NCBI RefSeq assembly: GCF_035573695.1 | Contig: NZ_CP121694.1 | Coordinates: 2,332,501 to 2,396,500, forward strand | Reading direction: 5' to 3' | Source of the DNA: Metallumcola ferriviriculae | GTDB taxonomy: Bacteria; Bacillota; JADQBR01 | Length of the DNA: 64,000 bases | Shown: positions 10,083 through 18,264 of the stretch, piece by piece | Layout of the letters: each line of letters opens with the position of its first letter | Numbering within the stretch: the first letter of the stretch is position 1 | Made by a program: the position numbers and the translations under genes | Notes under the pieces: generated by a model | The model's input: the letters and a program-made list of their open reading frames with translations, nothing else | Told to the model about the DNA's origin: nothing | The model's database searches: none

Positions 10083-10212
10083 AATCTATCCTCTCCCCGG
10101 AGTTAAAGAAATTTAGGTCTTTTTGTTCTTTGCGGTGATTAAGTTTATGCATGTATTTATTAGAACTTTCGTAATAATTAGAAGAATTCCTGCTTTCCAC
10201 AGTGATATTTTT

Positions 10213-10232
10213 CTTGTATACATGTATACAAG
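10213..10232. promoter_or_regulatory. Perfect 20-bp palindrome, possible operator
   Basis: CTTGTATACATGTATACAAG is a perfect inverted repeat lying 131 bp upstream of the sigma-54 activator start and 11 bp beyond the ahcY terminator. TTGTATACA half-sites of this kind are common for GntR-family repressors, but no GntR gene is in the window. It is the best operator candidate for the activator gene. Confidence 0.45.
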
Positions 10233-10242
10233 GTCCATTAGC

Positions 10243-10280
10243 AAAAAAAGTTGCACCGAACCTATTTGTCCGGTACAACC
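10243..10280 (-). terminator. Rho-independent terminator after ahcY
   Basis: Read on the minus strand, GTTGTACCG pairs with CGGTGCAAC (nine pairs, one G-U) around an 11-nt loop and is followed by seven T. It lies 14 nt after the ahcY stop and separates it from the sigma-54 activator. Confidence 0.85.
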
Positions 10281-10293
10281 TATATGGAGTGTA

Positions 10294-11544
10294 TTAAAGC
10301 TCCCAGCTATCAAGGTATTTCTTTTGTTCTTCAGTAAGTTGATCAATTTCATATCCCAGGGCTTGCAGCCGAAGCTGCGCGACACCTTTATCAATCACTT
10401 CAGGCACCTTATGCACTCCGGCTTTTAATTGATCGCCACTTTCCAAAATATATTGAAGTGATTTTGCCTGCAGGGCAAAACTCATATCCATAATCTCAGC
10501 TGGATGACCGTCCCCCGCGGCCAAATTAACCAATCTTCCTTCTGCCAGCAAATTTAAAGCCCTGCCATCACTAAACCTATACTGCTGTACATTAGGCCGC
10601 ACCACCACCATCTCTTGGGACATTTCTTCTAAGGCAACTTTATCAATCTCTACGTCAAAATGCCCGGCATTTGCTAAAATGGCCTGGTCCTTCATAACCT
10701 GGAAATGTGCCCGATGAATTACAGATTTGTTTCCTGTAACGGTAACAAAATAATCACCCAACGGCGATGCTTCAATTAGCGGCATAACTTGAAATCCATC
10801 CATCAACGCTTCGTTTGCCTTAATTGGATCAATTTCACAGACTAATACCCTAGCACCCATCCCCTTGGCACGCATGGCCACACCCTTGCCACACCATCCA
10901 TAGCCTATTATTACCACGTTTTTCCCTGCGACCACTAGGTTTGTAGTGCGATTAATCCCATCCCATACGGACTGTCCGGTGCCGTAGCGATTGTCAAACA
11001 AATACTTTGATAGGGCATCATTCACCGCCATCATCGGGAATGATAACGTTCCTTCTTTTTCCATGGCCTTAAGCCTTAAAATCCCTGTAGTGGTTTCTTC
11101 ACTGCCCCCGACTACACCAGGCAGAACATCGCGCCGCTTACCATGGAGTAAGGATACCAGGTCACCACCGTCATCAACTATCAAGTCCGGCTCAAAGTCC
11201 AGCGCTTTGTTAAGATGCAGACGATATTCATCTCCGGTCGCTCCATACCAGGCATACGCAGTGATACCCTGCTTGACCAAAGCGGCCACCACATCATCCT
11301 GGGTGGATAGCGGATTTGAAGCAACTACCGCTACTTTAGCACCACCTCGTTGCAAAGTCATCGCCAAATAGCCCGTTTTTGCCTCTAAATGTAAACAAAT
11401 AACTACTTTCTTTCCCGCAAAGGGTTTTATTTGCTCCAATTCATCGCCCATATTGGAAAGAACCGGCATGTGACTGGCAGCCCAAGAAATCTTTTTCAAT
11501 CCCTGCGGAGCTAAGTTAATATCCTTAATCATAAATTCAGCCAA
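10294..11544 (-). CDS. ahcY: S-adenosylhomocysteinase
   Basis: NAD-dependent hydrolase that splits S-adenosylhomocysteine into adenosine and homocysteine, removing the inhibitor made by methyltransferases. The NAD-binding motif [20 protein letters not shown] and the substrate segments [18 protein letters not shown] and [19 protein letters not shown] are clear. It lacks the roughly 40-residue insertion of eukaryotic-type enzymes, so it belongs to the shorter archaeal/Thermotoga-like group. I chose TTG at 11544 (8 nt after GGAGG; 416 aa). The ATG at 11562 would put the ribosome site inside the gene. Its 20-nt spacing to the NERD gene suggests co-transcription. Confidence 0.95.
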   Translation of the reverse strand: [416 protein letters not shown]

Positions 11545-11564
11545 TTTTGTACCCTCCTTCATGC

Positions 11565-12404
11565 TTAACCCAAACTGTGTGTAGCAAATTTTAGAGCAAT
11601 CTGATTTACCTGTTGTTCGCTTAATTGGTCATTCAGATGATCATCATTAATAAAGTCTAAAAGTTTATCCTTCTTTATTACCGTTAACCGAGGGTCTTCT
11701 CCTTCAATGATGCTTTTAGGATGCGCCATTACCACCGCAGATATCAAAGGTATTTTCCAACCGGTGAAGTTTTCCCGAAAGAACTCTCTTAGCACCCTTT
11801 CGTGGCGTTGGACTTGATGATGGGGACTTTCCATGCCTTCACGCAGAACACTGTTGTGTACCGCCTTAATGGTAGACCAATCGCCATTGGGTGAAATTAC
11901 CACCATACCGTTGATTGTCTTCGTTTCAAGGTGAAAGACACCCTTAGGTCCAATCACCAGATGGTCCATTTGTTGAGCTTGATACTTCTTACTGGGTAAC
12001 TGAATGTTATTGATCACCACGAAAGACTTGGGCAGCCAACTAAGGTGATGCGCCACCGCTTGTTCGCCTCGCATACCAGCTTCCAGCATATTCTTTTTCC
12101 GGCGCAAGGATTTGATGTTATGTACTAGCTGGCGACGTATTTCATCTTTGTTGGGCTGATATAGTACCAAGTAGGCGCAGGTGATGAGTAAGGAGAAAAA
12201 CAAAGCACCGGTAATTCCTGAAGTGAAATCTAATAGTCCGTTGGATATTATCACTAGAATAATGAAAACAATAGTGGTCGGAATGGCCACCACGATATAG
12301 ACAAAGGGAAAGTTTTTCTGATTATCTAGTTTTTCAATTTCATGCTGATAGTAGGTTATCTTCTCTTCAATCTCGCCTACCTGTTCATTTAGATGCTGTG
12401 ACAT
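11565..12404 (-). CDS. Membrane-anchored NERD (nuclease-related) domain protein
   Basis: 279 aa. A short N-terminal coiled coil (about 5-30) precedes two membrane helices (about 33-54 and 64-85), then a second basic helix and a NERD domain (about 113-230). The NERD motifs are visible: GMRGEQAVAHHL, QLPSKKYQAQQMDHLVIGPKGVFHLETK, and GDWS. The Asp in MDHLVI and the ETK lysine correspond to the restriction-endonuclease-like catalytic residues. The family's function is poorly known; a nuclease role is inferred from the fold. It lies immediately upstream of ahcY, and I know of no functional link between them. Confidence 0.85.
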   Translation of the reverse strand: MSQHLNEQVGEIEEKITYYQHEIEKLDNQKNFPFVYIVVAIPTTIVFIILVIISNGLLDFTSGITGALFFSLLITCAYLVLYQPNKDEIRRQLVHNIKSLRRKKNMLEAGMRGEQAVAHHLSWLPKSFVVINNIQLPSKKYQAQQMDHLVIGPKGVFHLETKTINGMVVISPNGDWSTIKAVHNSVLREGMESPHHQVQRHERVLREFFRENFTGWKIPLISAVVMAHPKSIIEGEDPRLTVIKKDKLLDFINDDHLNDQLSEQQVNQIALKFATHSLG

Positions 12405-12516
12405 TAACCGGCTCCCCCTGCTGGACTAATAAATAAAATTAAGCATTGTAAGGAGGGTAACCCCCTATTAATACCCATTTTTATCAACGACACATAATTC
12501 ATTAATTTAAATCAAA

Positions 12517-13125
12517 CTATCGCTCAGCTTCGGCCAATGATTTTAACTTAGATACCGTCAAACCGGCTAAAAAAGCAAAATCTTCAGTTGGTAAGTAACC
12601 CGACGCGGAACGGTTAAAAAGAATATTAGCGGAAGCGTCAAACTCTTCATCCCCTTCCCAAAGAACCACGGTCACCGGCACCCGCGGTAAAGCAGCAAAT
12701 GTAAAACTCACATCACCTAAAGTCTCAGGTTTGCCGCCAAGGTTTGTTGCGGCACCACGAAATTCTTCAGGGCTGCTGCCAAATAACTGTAAAAACGGAC
12801 GGATAGACCGATTAGTAAAGGGAGTATTATAAATTTCTCCGCCGGGCAGCTCTTTAAAGGAGATATAATCCTTTTCTATTGGGTTTCCCGACGCCGCAAC
12901 CAAGTAATGCAAAATGAGAATTCTCTCAATCAAAGGAAGTTCAGTATTAATAAATTTGCCGTCAGGATAAGAAATATCTATGCCGCTGTTAAAGTATTTT
13001 AAACGAAACAGCCCTTGCTCCGCTAAAAATTCAACCCCGGCCCTGTCCGAAACATCTTTGGGACTGGCCTTTCTAAGTTGGGTAAGCGCTTCTGTTAAAG
13101 TAACATCCAAATTTGATCCAGTCAT
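12517..13125 (-). CDS. DUF3786 domain protein
   Basis: Soluble 202-aa protein resembling the DUF3786 family, which is found mainly in anaerobes and often near corrinoid or CODH/ACS genes. Recognisable segments are YISFKELPGGEIYNTPF near the middle and VTVVLWEGDEEFDASANILFNRSASGYLPTEDF towards the end, the latter split over the family's most conserved region. No catalytic residues are established. It has a good ribosome site (GGAGG, 9 nt spacing). It stands alone between ablB and the NERD gene. Confidence 0.75.
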   Translation of the reverse strand: MTGSNLDVTLTEALTQLRKASPKDVSDRAGVEFLAEQGLFRLKYFNSGIDISYPDGKFINTELPLIERILILHYLVAASGNPIEKDYISFKELPGGEIYNTPFTNRSIRPFLQLFGSSPEEFRGAATNLGGKPETLGDVSFTFAALPRVPVTVVLWEGDEEFDASANILFNRSASGYLPTEDFAFLAGLTVSKLKSLAEAER

Positions 13126-13450
13126 TGATATTACCCTCCAGTATTTTCTAAAATTACATAACCATTTAAAAGTATATCATAAATGAAAAAAAATTTCCTT
13201 GATAGGAAATTAGCTAGGTAAAGAGAATCCAAAAGGGCCCAAAAGGGCCCTTTTGGATTCTCTCTCACCCTCCGGGTATAAGTGCGAAGCCAGCAAAACT
13301 GGCGAGTCTTCTTTAAGAAACGCAAAGCGTATTGGTGACGTACGCCAGCAGTCCCAAGTTCGCGAAAAAGAATGGTTGTGATCGGAAACACTTACAATTC
13401 AGCGCAGAAAATTCGCCAATCAACTGCGGTGGACTGTTTGGATACCCTCT
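13126..13450. repeat. Intergenic structured segment, probable dispersed-repeat relic
   Basis: A 325-nt stretch with no credible gene. It holds a perfect 19-bp inverted repeat (13222-13263, listed separately) and a second hairpin, GCCAG-caaaa-CTGGC, near 13290-13305. The minus-strand open frame through it (86 codons, ending in a Leu/Phe-rich tail) resembles the spurious frames often called in structured repeats rather than a protein. Repeat status is inferred from the structure, since no second copy exists in this window. Confidence 0.4.
13222..13263. repeat. Perfect 19-bp inverted repeat with 4-nt loop
   Basis: AGAGAATCCAAAAGGGCCC (13222-13240), loop AAAA, and its exact complement at 13245-13263. 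There is no T-run on either side, so it is unlikely to be a simple terminator. It lies between ablB and the DUF3786 gene. Confidence 0.8.
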
Positions 13451-14368
13451 TTAAGATAACGGTTTTTGACTAAGTACCTTCACCCATAGGTTCATATCTT
13501 CAAATTTACCACATATGTGACAGTTTTTAATAAACTGACCTTTAAAATCATATCCTAGTTTGCGAAACACCATATTCATCCCTGTTGAGCGGGCCCTTGC
13601 CAAGCTGTAAATTACCTGTAGTCCCTTTTTCTGCATATCTTCGCCTAACCTGTCCAATATGAAGCGCATTAATCCCCTGCCCCTGTAATCGGGAGAGGTG
13701 GCGCAATCAGTCATCTCTGCATTGTTATAATTGAAATTCCTTTCCGCAGAAGCACTGCTGATTATCTTGCCCTCATCCAACACTAGTAAAAATTCTACAT
13801 GGTTATCCATTATCTGCTTTACATATTCCGGATCATTCAATGGTGTAGGGTAAGTTTTAAAAGTACCGTCGTAAAACTCAGCTAATTCCGGTGCGTACTC
13901 TTCGCTGCCCGTTACCACATCCCACTGAGACGTATATTTATCTTCGCTATCGTTAAAGTTAGGGGCTTCCGCCAATACCTTATCTAGAATTGACTTTTCC
14001 TCTTCCACAAAGGGGCTACGCCTTCGTTCTTCGGAAAGAAAATATGAGAGGCAGTGTGCAGTCTCTCCATTAAAATACCCGGGGATTTCTCCTTCCTTAA
14101 TAAACCCTCTTGCACTAAATTCCTGCCAATTTGCGGAAACGTTAAACAAAATTTTACTAACCTGATTTTTTCTTCCTAGGGCCATCAGTCGCTGAGACAC
14201 GGCATCAGCATCACCGTCATAATCCAATACCTTTAATCTTTCATTGGGAAAATCCAAATACACATTGAGACTGCAGCGGTCATCTTCGGCGGTCCATGAA
14301 AACCCATAAGCGTCGCCAAAGAAAGACACTTGTTCCTTATCGTTTATAAATACCGTTTGATTATTCAT
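13451..14368 (-). CDS. ablB: Beta-lysine N6-acetyltransferase
   Basis: 305-aa protein with a GNAT acetyltransferase domain in its C-terminal half: EFLLVLDEGKIISSASAE, then the acetyl-CoA loop SPDYRGRGLMRFILDRL. It acetylates beta-lysine to N-epsilon-acetyl-beta-lysine, a compatible solute of methanogens and some anaerobic bacteria. It follows ablA by 19 nt, and this pairing defines the pathway. The length suits the AblB family. Confidence 0.93.
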   Translation of the reverse strand: MNNQTVFINDKEQVSFFGDAYGFSWTAEDDRCSLNVYLDFPNERLKVLDYDGDADAVSQRLMALGRKNQVSKILFNVSANWQEFSARGFIKEGEIPGYFNGETAHCLSYFLSEERRRSPFVEEEKSILDKVLAEAPNFNDSEDKYTSQWDVVTGSEEYAPELAEFYDGTFKTYPTPLNDPEYVKQIMDNHVEFLLVLDEGKIISSASAERNFNYNNAEMTDCATSPDYRGRGLMRFILDRLGEDMQKKGLQVIYSLARARSTGMNMVFRKLGYDFKGQFIKNCHICGKFEDMNLWVKVLSQKPLS

Positions 14369-14387
14369 TATCTCACCCTTTATAATT

Positions 14388-15656
14388 TTAACAGTAAGTT
14401 TTGCGTCTTTTTTCCCTCAAGTTACCCTTAGGTGTCAGGCTAAGTCTCTTCTCCGCAAAAAGCTTTGCCAGACCAACCGGGTCCTTATGAGACAGCCATT
14501 TACATGTCTCACAGTCTTCACAGGCACCACCATTATCACCTTCCCCCGGTTGTCCATAAGCGCAAATCACACCTTCATAATTCCTTAGAATTACTTTATC
14601 ATCGGACTGAGAAATCATGTACTGAGGGCTAACGGGAATTTTACCGCCACCGCCGGGAGCATCTACTACAAAGGTTGGTACTGCCAAACCAGATGTATGT
14701 CCCCGGAGCATTTCCATAATTTCAATGCCTTTGGATACCGAGGTACGGAAGTGCTCAATGCCCGGTGACAGGTCGCATTGGTAGAGATAGTACGGTTTCA
14801 CTCTGTTAAGAAGCAACTGATGATTTAAGTCCTTAATAATATATGGGCAGTCATTGATACCTTTCAAAAGTACCGTTTGGTTACCCAGCGGCACCCCGGC
14901 ATCTGCCAGTTTGGCACATGCCTCCCTCGCCTCGGGAGTAATCTCATGGGGATGGTTAAAGTGCGTATTAATATAAATTGGGTGGTACTTTTTTATCACC
15001 CGGCAGAGCTCGTCGGTAATCCGCATAGGCATAACCACGGGGGTACGGGTTCCCAATCTGATAATTTCTACATGCTCAATCTGCCTCAGTCGGCTTAGCA
15101 GGTAATCTAACCGTTCGTCAGAAATCAGCAAACTATCACCGCCTGAAAGCAGTACATCGCGAATAACCGGGGTTCTTTTGATATAATCCAATGCCGTTTC
15201 CAATTGTTCTTCCGGCATCATTGTATCGGTGGTCCCGGCCAGACGCCGTCGCGTACAATGTCGGCAGTACATGGAGCACTGGTCAGTAACCAAAAAGAGT
15301 ACCCTGTCAGGATATCGATGAGTAATCCCTGGAACAGGAGAGTCTACATCTTCATGGAGAGGGTCTTCCAAATCATAATCGGTTTCCTTAAGTTCCCAAG
15401 CTACAGGTACCGCTTGCTTCCTCACTGGACATTCCGGATCATCTCTTTCCATTAAACTGGCATAATACGGCGTAATAGCCATCCGAAGGGATTCCAATGC
15501 CTTGTTGATGTCGTTTTCCTCTTCTTTGGGAATATTAATAACCTTTTTCAAATCCTCCAAGTTGTCAATTCGGTTTCTTACCTGCCAGTGCCAATCCAGC
15601 CATTGCTGGTCAGGGACATCTTGCCAGATTTGTGCTTTCTTGAGTTCATGCATCAT
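14388..15656 (-). CDS. ablA: Lysine 2,3-aminomutase
   Basis: Radical-SAM/PLP enzyme, 422 aa, that turns L-alpha-lysine into L-beta-lysine. The cluster motif is CSMYCRHCTRRR (CxxxCxxC). The later PGGGGKIPV loop and the segment around YLYQCDLSPGIEHFRT match the KamA/AblA group, as does the short C-terminal Cys-rich zinc tail (CEDCETCKW). With ablB it makes acetyl-beta-lysine, so an osmolyte role is likelier than lysine fermentation. The start ATG at 15656 follows GGAGG by 9 nt. Confidence 0.95.
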   Translation of the reverse strand: MMHELKKAQIWQDVPDQQWLDWHWQVRNRIDNLEDLKKVINIPKEEENDINKALESLRMAITPYYASLMERDDPECPVRKQAVPVAWELKETDYDLEDPLHEDVDSPVPGITHRYPDRVLFLVTDQCSMYCRHCTRRRLAGTTDTMMPEEQLETALDYIKRTPVIRDVLLSGGDSLLISDERLDYLLSRLRQIEHVEIIRLGTRTPVVMPMRITDELCRVIKKYHPIYINTHFNHPHEITPEAREACAKLADAGVPLGNQTVLLKGINDCPYIIKDLNHQLLLNRVKPYYLYQCDLSPGIEHFRTSVSKGIEIMEMLRGHTSGLAVPTFVVDAPGGGGKIPVSPQYMISQSDDKVILRNYEGVICAYGQPGEGDNGGACEDCETCKWLSHKDPVGLAKLFAEKRLSLTPKGNLREKRRKTYC

Positions 15657-15683
15657 TCTCTCGCCTCCAAATATTCATGAAAA

Positions 15684-15741
15684 AAAGACTTAAAACCCTG
15701 GCACATTTTTAGTATTTCCTGTACCGTAATTTTAAGTCTTT
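15684..15741 (-). terminator. Terminator-like hairpin in the ablA leader
   Basis: On the minus strand AAAGACTTAAAA pairs perfectly with TTTTAAGTCTTT (12 bp) across a 34-nt loop and runs straight into further T residues. It lies 27 nt before the ablA start and downstream of the candidate promoter, so it could attenuate ablAB expression. No known riboswitch core was recognised. Confidence 0.5.
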
Positions 15742-15759
15742 CAGTTACTTACCAAAATT

Positions 15760-15788
15760 ATTTTACCAATAAAAGCATCAATTTACAA
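15760..15788 (-). promoter_or_regulatory. Candidate sigma-A promoter for ablAB
   Basis: TTGTAA at 15783-15788 and TAAAAT at 15760-15765, 17 nt apart on the minus strand. It would start transcription just before the leader hairpin. Confidence 0.45.
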
Positions 15789-15906
15789 AGCCGCTCTCTC
15801 ATCCTAAGATGGCTCAGTAACCTATATCAGTGGATTAACAAGCTTAAGGTTTACCATACTTAGTATTATGTAAACTTAATACCTGAAACACTGCCATATT
15901 TTCACT

Positions 15907-15935
15907 TTGACTTTTACTTATCGGTGCGATATAAT
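15907..15935 (+). promoter_or_regulatory. Strong sigma-A promoter for tRNA-Arg
   Basis: TTGACT (15907-15912), 17-nt spacer, perfect TATAAT (15930-15935). The tRNA begins 12 nt after the -10 element. Confidence 0.88.
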
Positions 15936-15946
15936 ATTTCTTGCTG

Positions 15947-16023
<77 letters not shown>

Positions 16024-16049
16024 AGTTCTACATACTAGTATATAATAAT

Positions 16050-16083
16050 GGCAAGGGTGCCCACCCTTGCCGTCTTAATTTTC
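16050..16083 (+). terminator. Terminator after tRNA-Arg
   Basis: GGCAAGGGT-GCCC-ACCCTTGCC hairpin (9 bp) followed by a T-rich tail (GTCTTAATTTT), 26 nt after the tRNA. The tail is imperfect. Confidence 0.65.
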
Positions 16084-16163
16084 TAGACTTCTCGCTTTCC
16101 AGTCTTCTCGCTATTTTCCAGTCTTCTCACTTTGAGTTACTAAATGATTTGTTTTATTCTTTG

Positions 16164-16361
16164 CTACCCTTTCTTTTTCCGGTCGCACTTAACCATACCC
16201 TGATAGCATTCTTGACAGAGAAAATCCTCACATTCAGGACAGAGACGCATGTCCGGCGGATGTGCATCCAAGCAGTCATAGCAGTAGCTGGTATCACAGT
16301 GCCGGCAAATCACACCGGATACATCTTTGGTTTTGCAGCGGTCACAAACCGGTATGCGCAT
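16164..16361 (-). CDS. Small Cys-rich zinc-finger protein
   Basis: 65 aa with eleven cysteines. They form five CxxC pairs (6/9, 19/22, 27/30, 41/44, 49/52) plus Cys59, with His21 and His34 as further possible ligands. The spacing recalls B-box/RING-like cross-braced zinc folds. Family not recognised. It ends in a Lys-rich tail, which fits a small nucleic-acid- or protein-binding zinc module. It has no operon partner; it is the first minus-strand gene on the other side of tRNA-Arg. High Cys density and absence of low-complexity sequence support a real gene. Confidence 0.7.
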   Translation of the reverse strand: MRIPVCDRCKTKDVSGVICRHCDTSYCYDCLDAHPPDMRLCPECEDFLCQECYQGMVKCDRKKKG

Positions 16362-16476
16362 ATTTTACACTCCAAACCATTTGATATATCAATCTTATTC
16401 GTTCCTATTCGTTATTTTTACCATTATTTCCTGCATCAAGCATCAAGGTAAAAGAGGCAGGTTCTTCTAGCTATAT

Positions 16477-16551
16477 GCCACGGGGACAGTTCCATCGTCT
16501 TCCCTCCGGCCCTTCGCTACGCTACGGGGACGCTCGAACCGTCCCCATGGC
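16477..16551. repeat. Imperfect inverted repeat with GGGGAC-GTTC core
   Basis: Left arm GCCACGGGGACAGTTC (16477-16492) and right arm GAACCGTCCCCATGGC (16536-16551) pair with two mismatches around a GC-rich loop. GGGGAC(G/A)GTTC palindromes of this kind are dispersed in many clostridial genomes. It lies between the Cys-rich gene and pduL. Confidence 0.55.
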
Positions 16552-16610
16552 TCCGCTTATCCAAAAATATGCCGAGGACTCCCGGTTTTAGCATAGCTTC
16601 AGAGGGATGC

Positions 16611-17216
16611 TCACCCTACTAAATCCAGCGCATCCTGGGTTCTGCCTAAAATTTTCACCTGGTCACCTGTAGCAAGCATCGATGCGTTGGCTTCGTCAGT
16701 ATCAATATGCATTTCCAAACGAAAATCGGGATGAACCCGCACTATTACACTGTGGAAGCAAAGTTCTCTTTCCCCTTCCACCAATACGCTTACCCGGTCA
16801 CAGTCCTTATAACCTAGTTGTTTAGCTTCTTTTGGCGACATGTGAATATGACGCACAGCAATAATCACGCCTTCCGACAAACTGACTGTCCCTGCCGGAC
16901 CCACCAACATGCAACCCGGGGTACCTGCCAAATCGCCCGACTCTTTTACCGGAGCCTTGATACCCAGCCTAAAGGAGTCTGTACGGGAAATTTCAACCTG
17001 AGTACTTTTCCTAATGGGGCCAAGCACTCTAACCCCTTCCACAATACCTTTCGGGCCAACCAGCGAGACGGTTTCCTGAGCGGCAAATTGTCCCGGTTGT
17101 CCCAGATCCTTCACTTCAGCTAAAGAGTAATCTTTACCAAACAACATCTCCAAATGTTTCGGGCTCAGATGAACATGGCGATTTGATACGCCAATAGATA
17201 CTGTAGCTGTTCTCAT
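16611..17216 (-). CDS. pduL: Phosphate acyltransferase PduL
   Basis: Acyl-CoA to acyl-phosphate transferase of the PduL type (about 201 aa from ATG 17216), unrelated to Pta. Both tandem half-domains are visible. The signature NRHVHLSPKH near the N-terminus and VRHIHMSPKEA in the second half supply the zinc-binding histidines, and DLGQPGQFAAQETV and VHPDFRLEMHID complete the pattern. There is no microcompartment gene around it and no N-terminal encapsulation peptide. It probably makes acetyl phosphate or propionyl phosphate for substrate-level ATP. The TTG at 17243 is a poorer start because a G-run before ATG 17216 gives a ribosome site. Confidence 0.93.
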   Translation of the reverse strand: MRTATVSIGVSNRHVHLSPKHLEMLFGKDYSLAEVKDLGQPGQFAAQETVSLVGPKGIVEGVRVLGPIRKSTQVEISRTDSFRLGIKAPVKESGDLAGTPGCMLVGPAGTVSLSEGVIIAVRHIHMSPKEAKQLGYKDCDRVSVLVEGERELCFHSVIVRVHPDFRLEMHIDTDEANASMLATGDQVKILGRTQDALDLVG

Positions 17217-17370
17217 TAGCTTCCCCCCCCAATTACCGTTCAACCATTCACCATCTATTTTCTACCATTCAAGGACAACTAGCTACCATTTGCCCTTATT
17301 ATACTACCGTTGGCGACAGGCTTCAAGAGAAGGGAAATATGTTCTAAAATAGAAAATTTTCAGCTTTGAC

Positions 17371-17405
17371 GCACAATTTGAATAGTGTGTCTATTCAAAT
17401 TGTGC
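17371..17405. repeat. Perfect 15-bp inverted repeat
   Basis: GCACAATTTGAATAG (17371-17385), loop TGTGT, exact complement 17391-17405. It lies between cobB and pduL, 41 nt after the cobB stop. No T-run follows on the minus strand, so termination is uncertain; it could be an RNA-end or operator structure. Confidence 0.6.
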
Positions 17406-17446
17406 CCATTTAACTTCCGCCACCAGCATAGTAGGTGGGCGAATCT

Positions 17447-18187
17447 TCACTGACACAACATACTTTGTAAATCCGAAAGTACCCCGCCGATACTCTCCCT
17501 AAAGATTACTGCAGCAGACTCATCATAACTGGTGGGAGTATTGTTAACGATAATCAGTTGGCGTGCCAGCTGCGGCAGCGAGGCCACGGGGTAAACCTGT
17601 AGGCTGGTTCCAGCGACCAGCAAAAGGTCACAACCGGATAAAACCTTAGTCGCCCGAAAGAAATCATGAGACATCGGGTCCTCAAACAATACCACATCGG
17701 GGCGCAAAATGCCCGAACAGTGACATCTTGGCGGATTAATTCCATTGTCCAGTTGTTCGGTAACTTTTGAAAAGTCCACCCTATCGCCGCATTCCAGGCA
17801 ATGGCCAGTGCGCATATGACCATGAACCTCTAACACGCTTTTGGAACCGGCTGCATAATGCAGTCCATCAATGTTTTGCGTAACTATGCCTAAGAGGAGA
17901 CCCCCATCTTCCATTTCTTTAAGCGCACGATGCCCCCTGTTAGGCTGGGCATCAGCAAATGTCCGCCAGTGGGAAATGGTGTCTTGATAAAATTTTTTTG
18001 GATTATGACGCAGCGCACTGGCTGAAGCGGTTTTTAAGGGATTGACTTTTTCCCAAAGTCCTTTACCCGGGCTGCGGTAATCCGGAATACCGCTTTCCGT
18101 ACTAATTCCTGCACCCGTCAACGCAAAGGCCCTACTGGCTTGTATCATCAAATCCGCAGTTTTTTTCAACCTCTCTTGATACTCCAT
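17447..18187 (-). CDS. cobB: Sirtuin NAD-dependent protein deacylase
   Basis: About 246 aa. NAD-binding signatures GAGISTESGIPDYRSPGKGLWE and TQNIDGLHYAAGS, catalytic His in LEVHGHM, and a zinc site with CLECGDR and CHCSG pairs. It removes acetyl or other acyl groups from lysines, for example on acyl-CoA synthetases. I chose ATG 18187, which follows GGGGAGG by 5 nt; a longer reading from 18223 adds 12 unconserved residues. Standing next to pduL, it may help regulate acetyl/propionyl metabolism, but that is only suggested by position. Confidence 0.94.
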   Translation of the reverse strand: MEYQERLKKTADLMIQASRAFALTGAGISTESGIPDYRSPGKGLWEKVNPLKTASASALRHNPKKFYQDTISHWRTFADAQPNRGHRALKEMEDGGLLLGIVTQNIDGLHYAAGSKSVLEVHGHMRTGHCLECGDRVDFSKVTEQLDNGINPPRCHCSGILRPDVVLFEDPMSHDFFRATKVLSGCDLLLVAGTSLQVYPVASLPQLARQLIIVNNTPTSYDESAAVIFRESIGGVLSDLQSMLCQ

Positions 18188-18264
18188 GGCACCCTCCCCA
18201 TTCTTTTGTTCTACATTCGCCAACAGCGGCTATTTCCCTCCCATATGCTTATCCTCATTCCCGC

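Noticed and set aside
10113-10394. Minus-strand frames overlapping the ahcY terminator and palindrome
   Set aside because: They cross the terminator and the ahcY 3' end and show no family features.
13131-13391. An 86-codon minus-strand frame in the ablB/DUF3786 gap
   Set aside because: It reads through hairpins and its Arg/Leu/Phe-rich sequence resembles spurious frames in repeats. No ribosome site.
16082-16136. Short imperfect repeats of TTCCAGTCTTCTCGCT after tRNA-Arg
   Set aside because: Two or three imperfect copies with no spacer regularity; neither a CRISPR array nor an element end.
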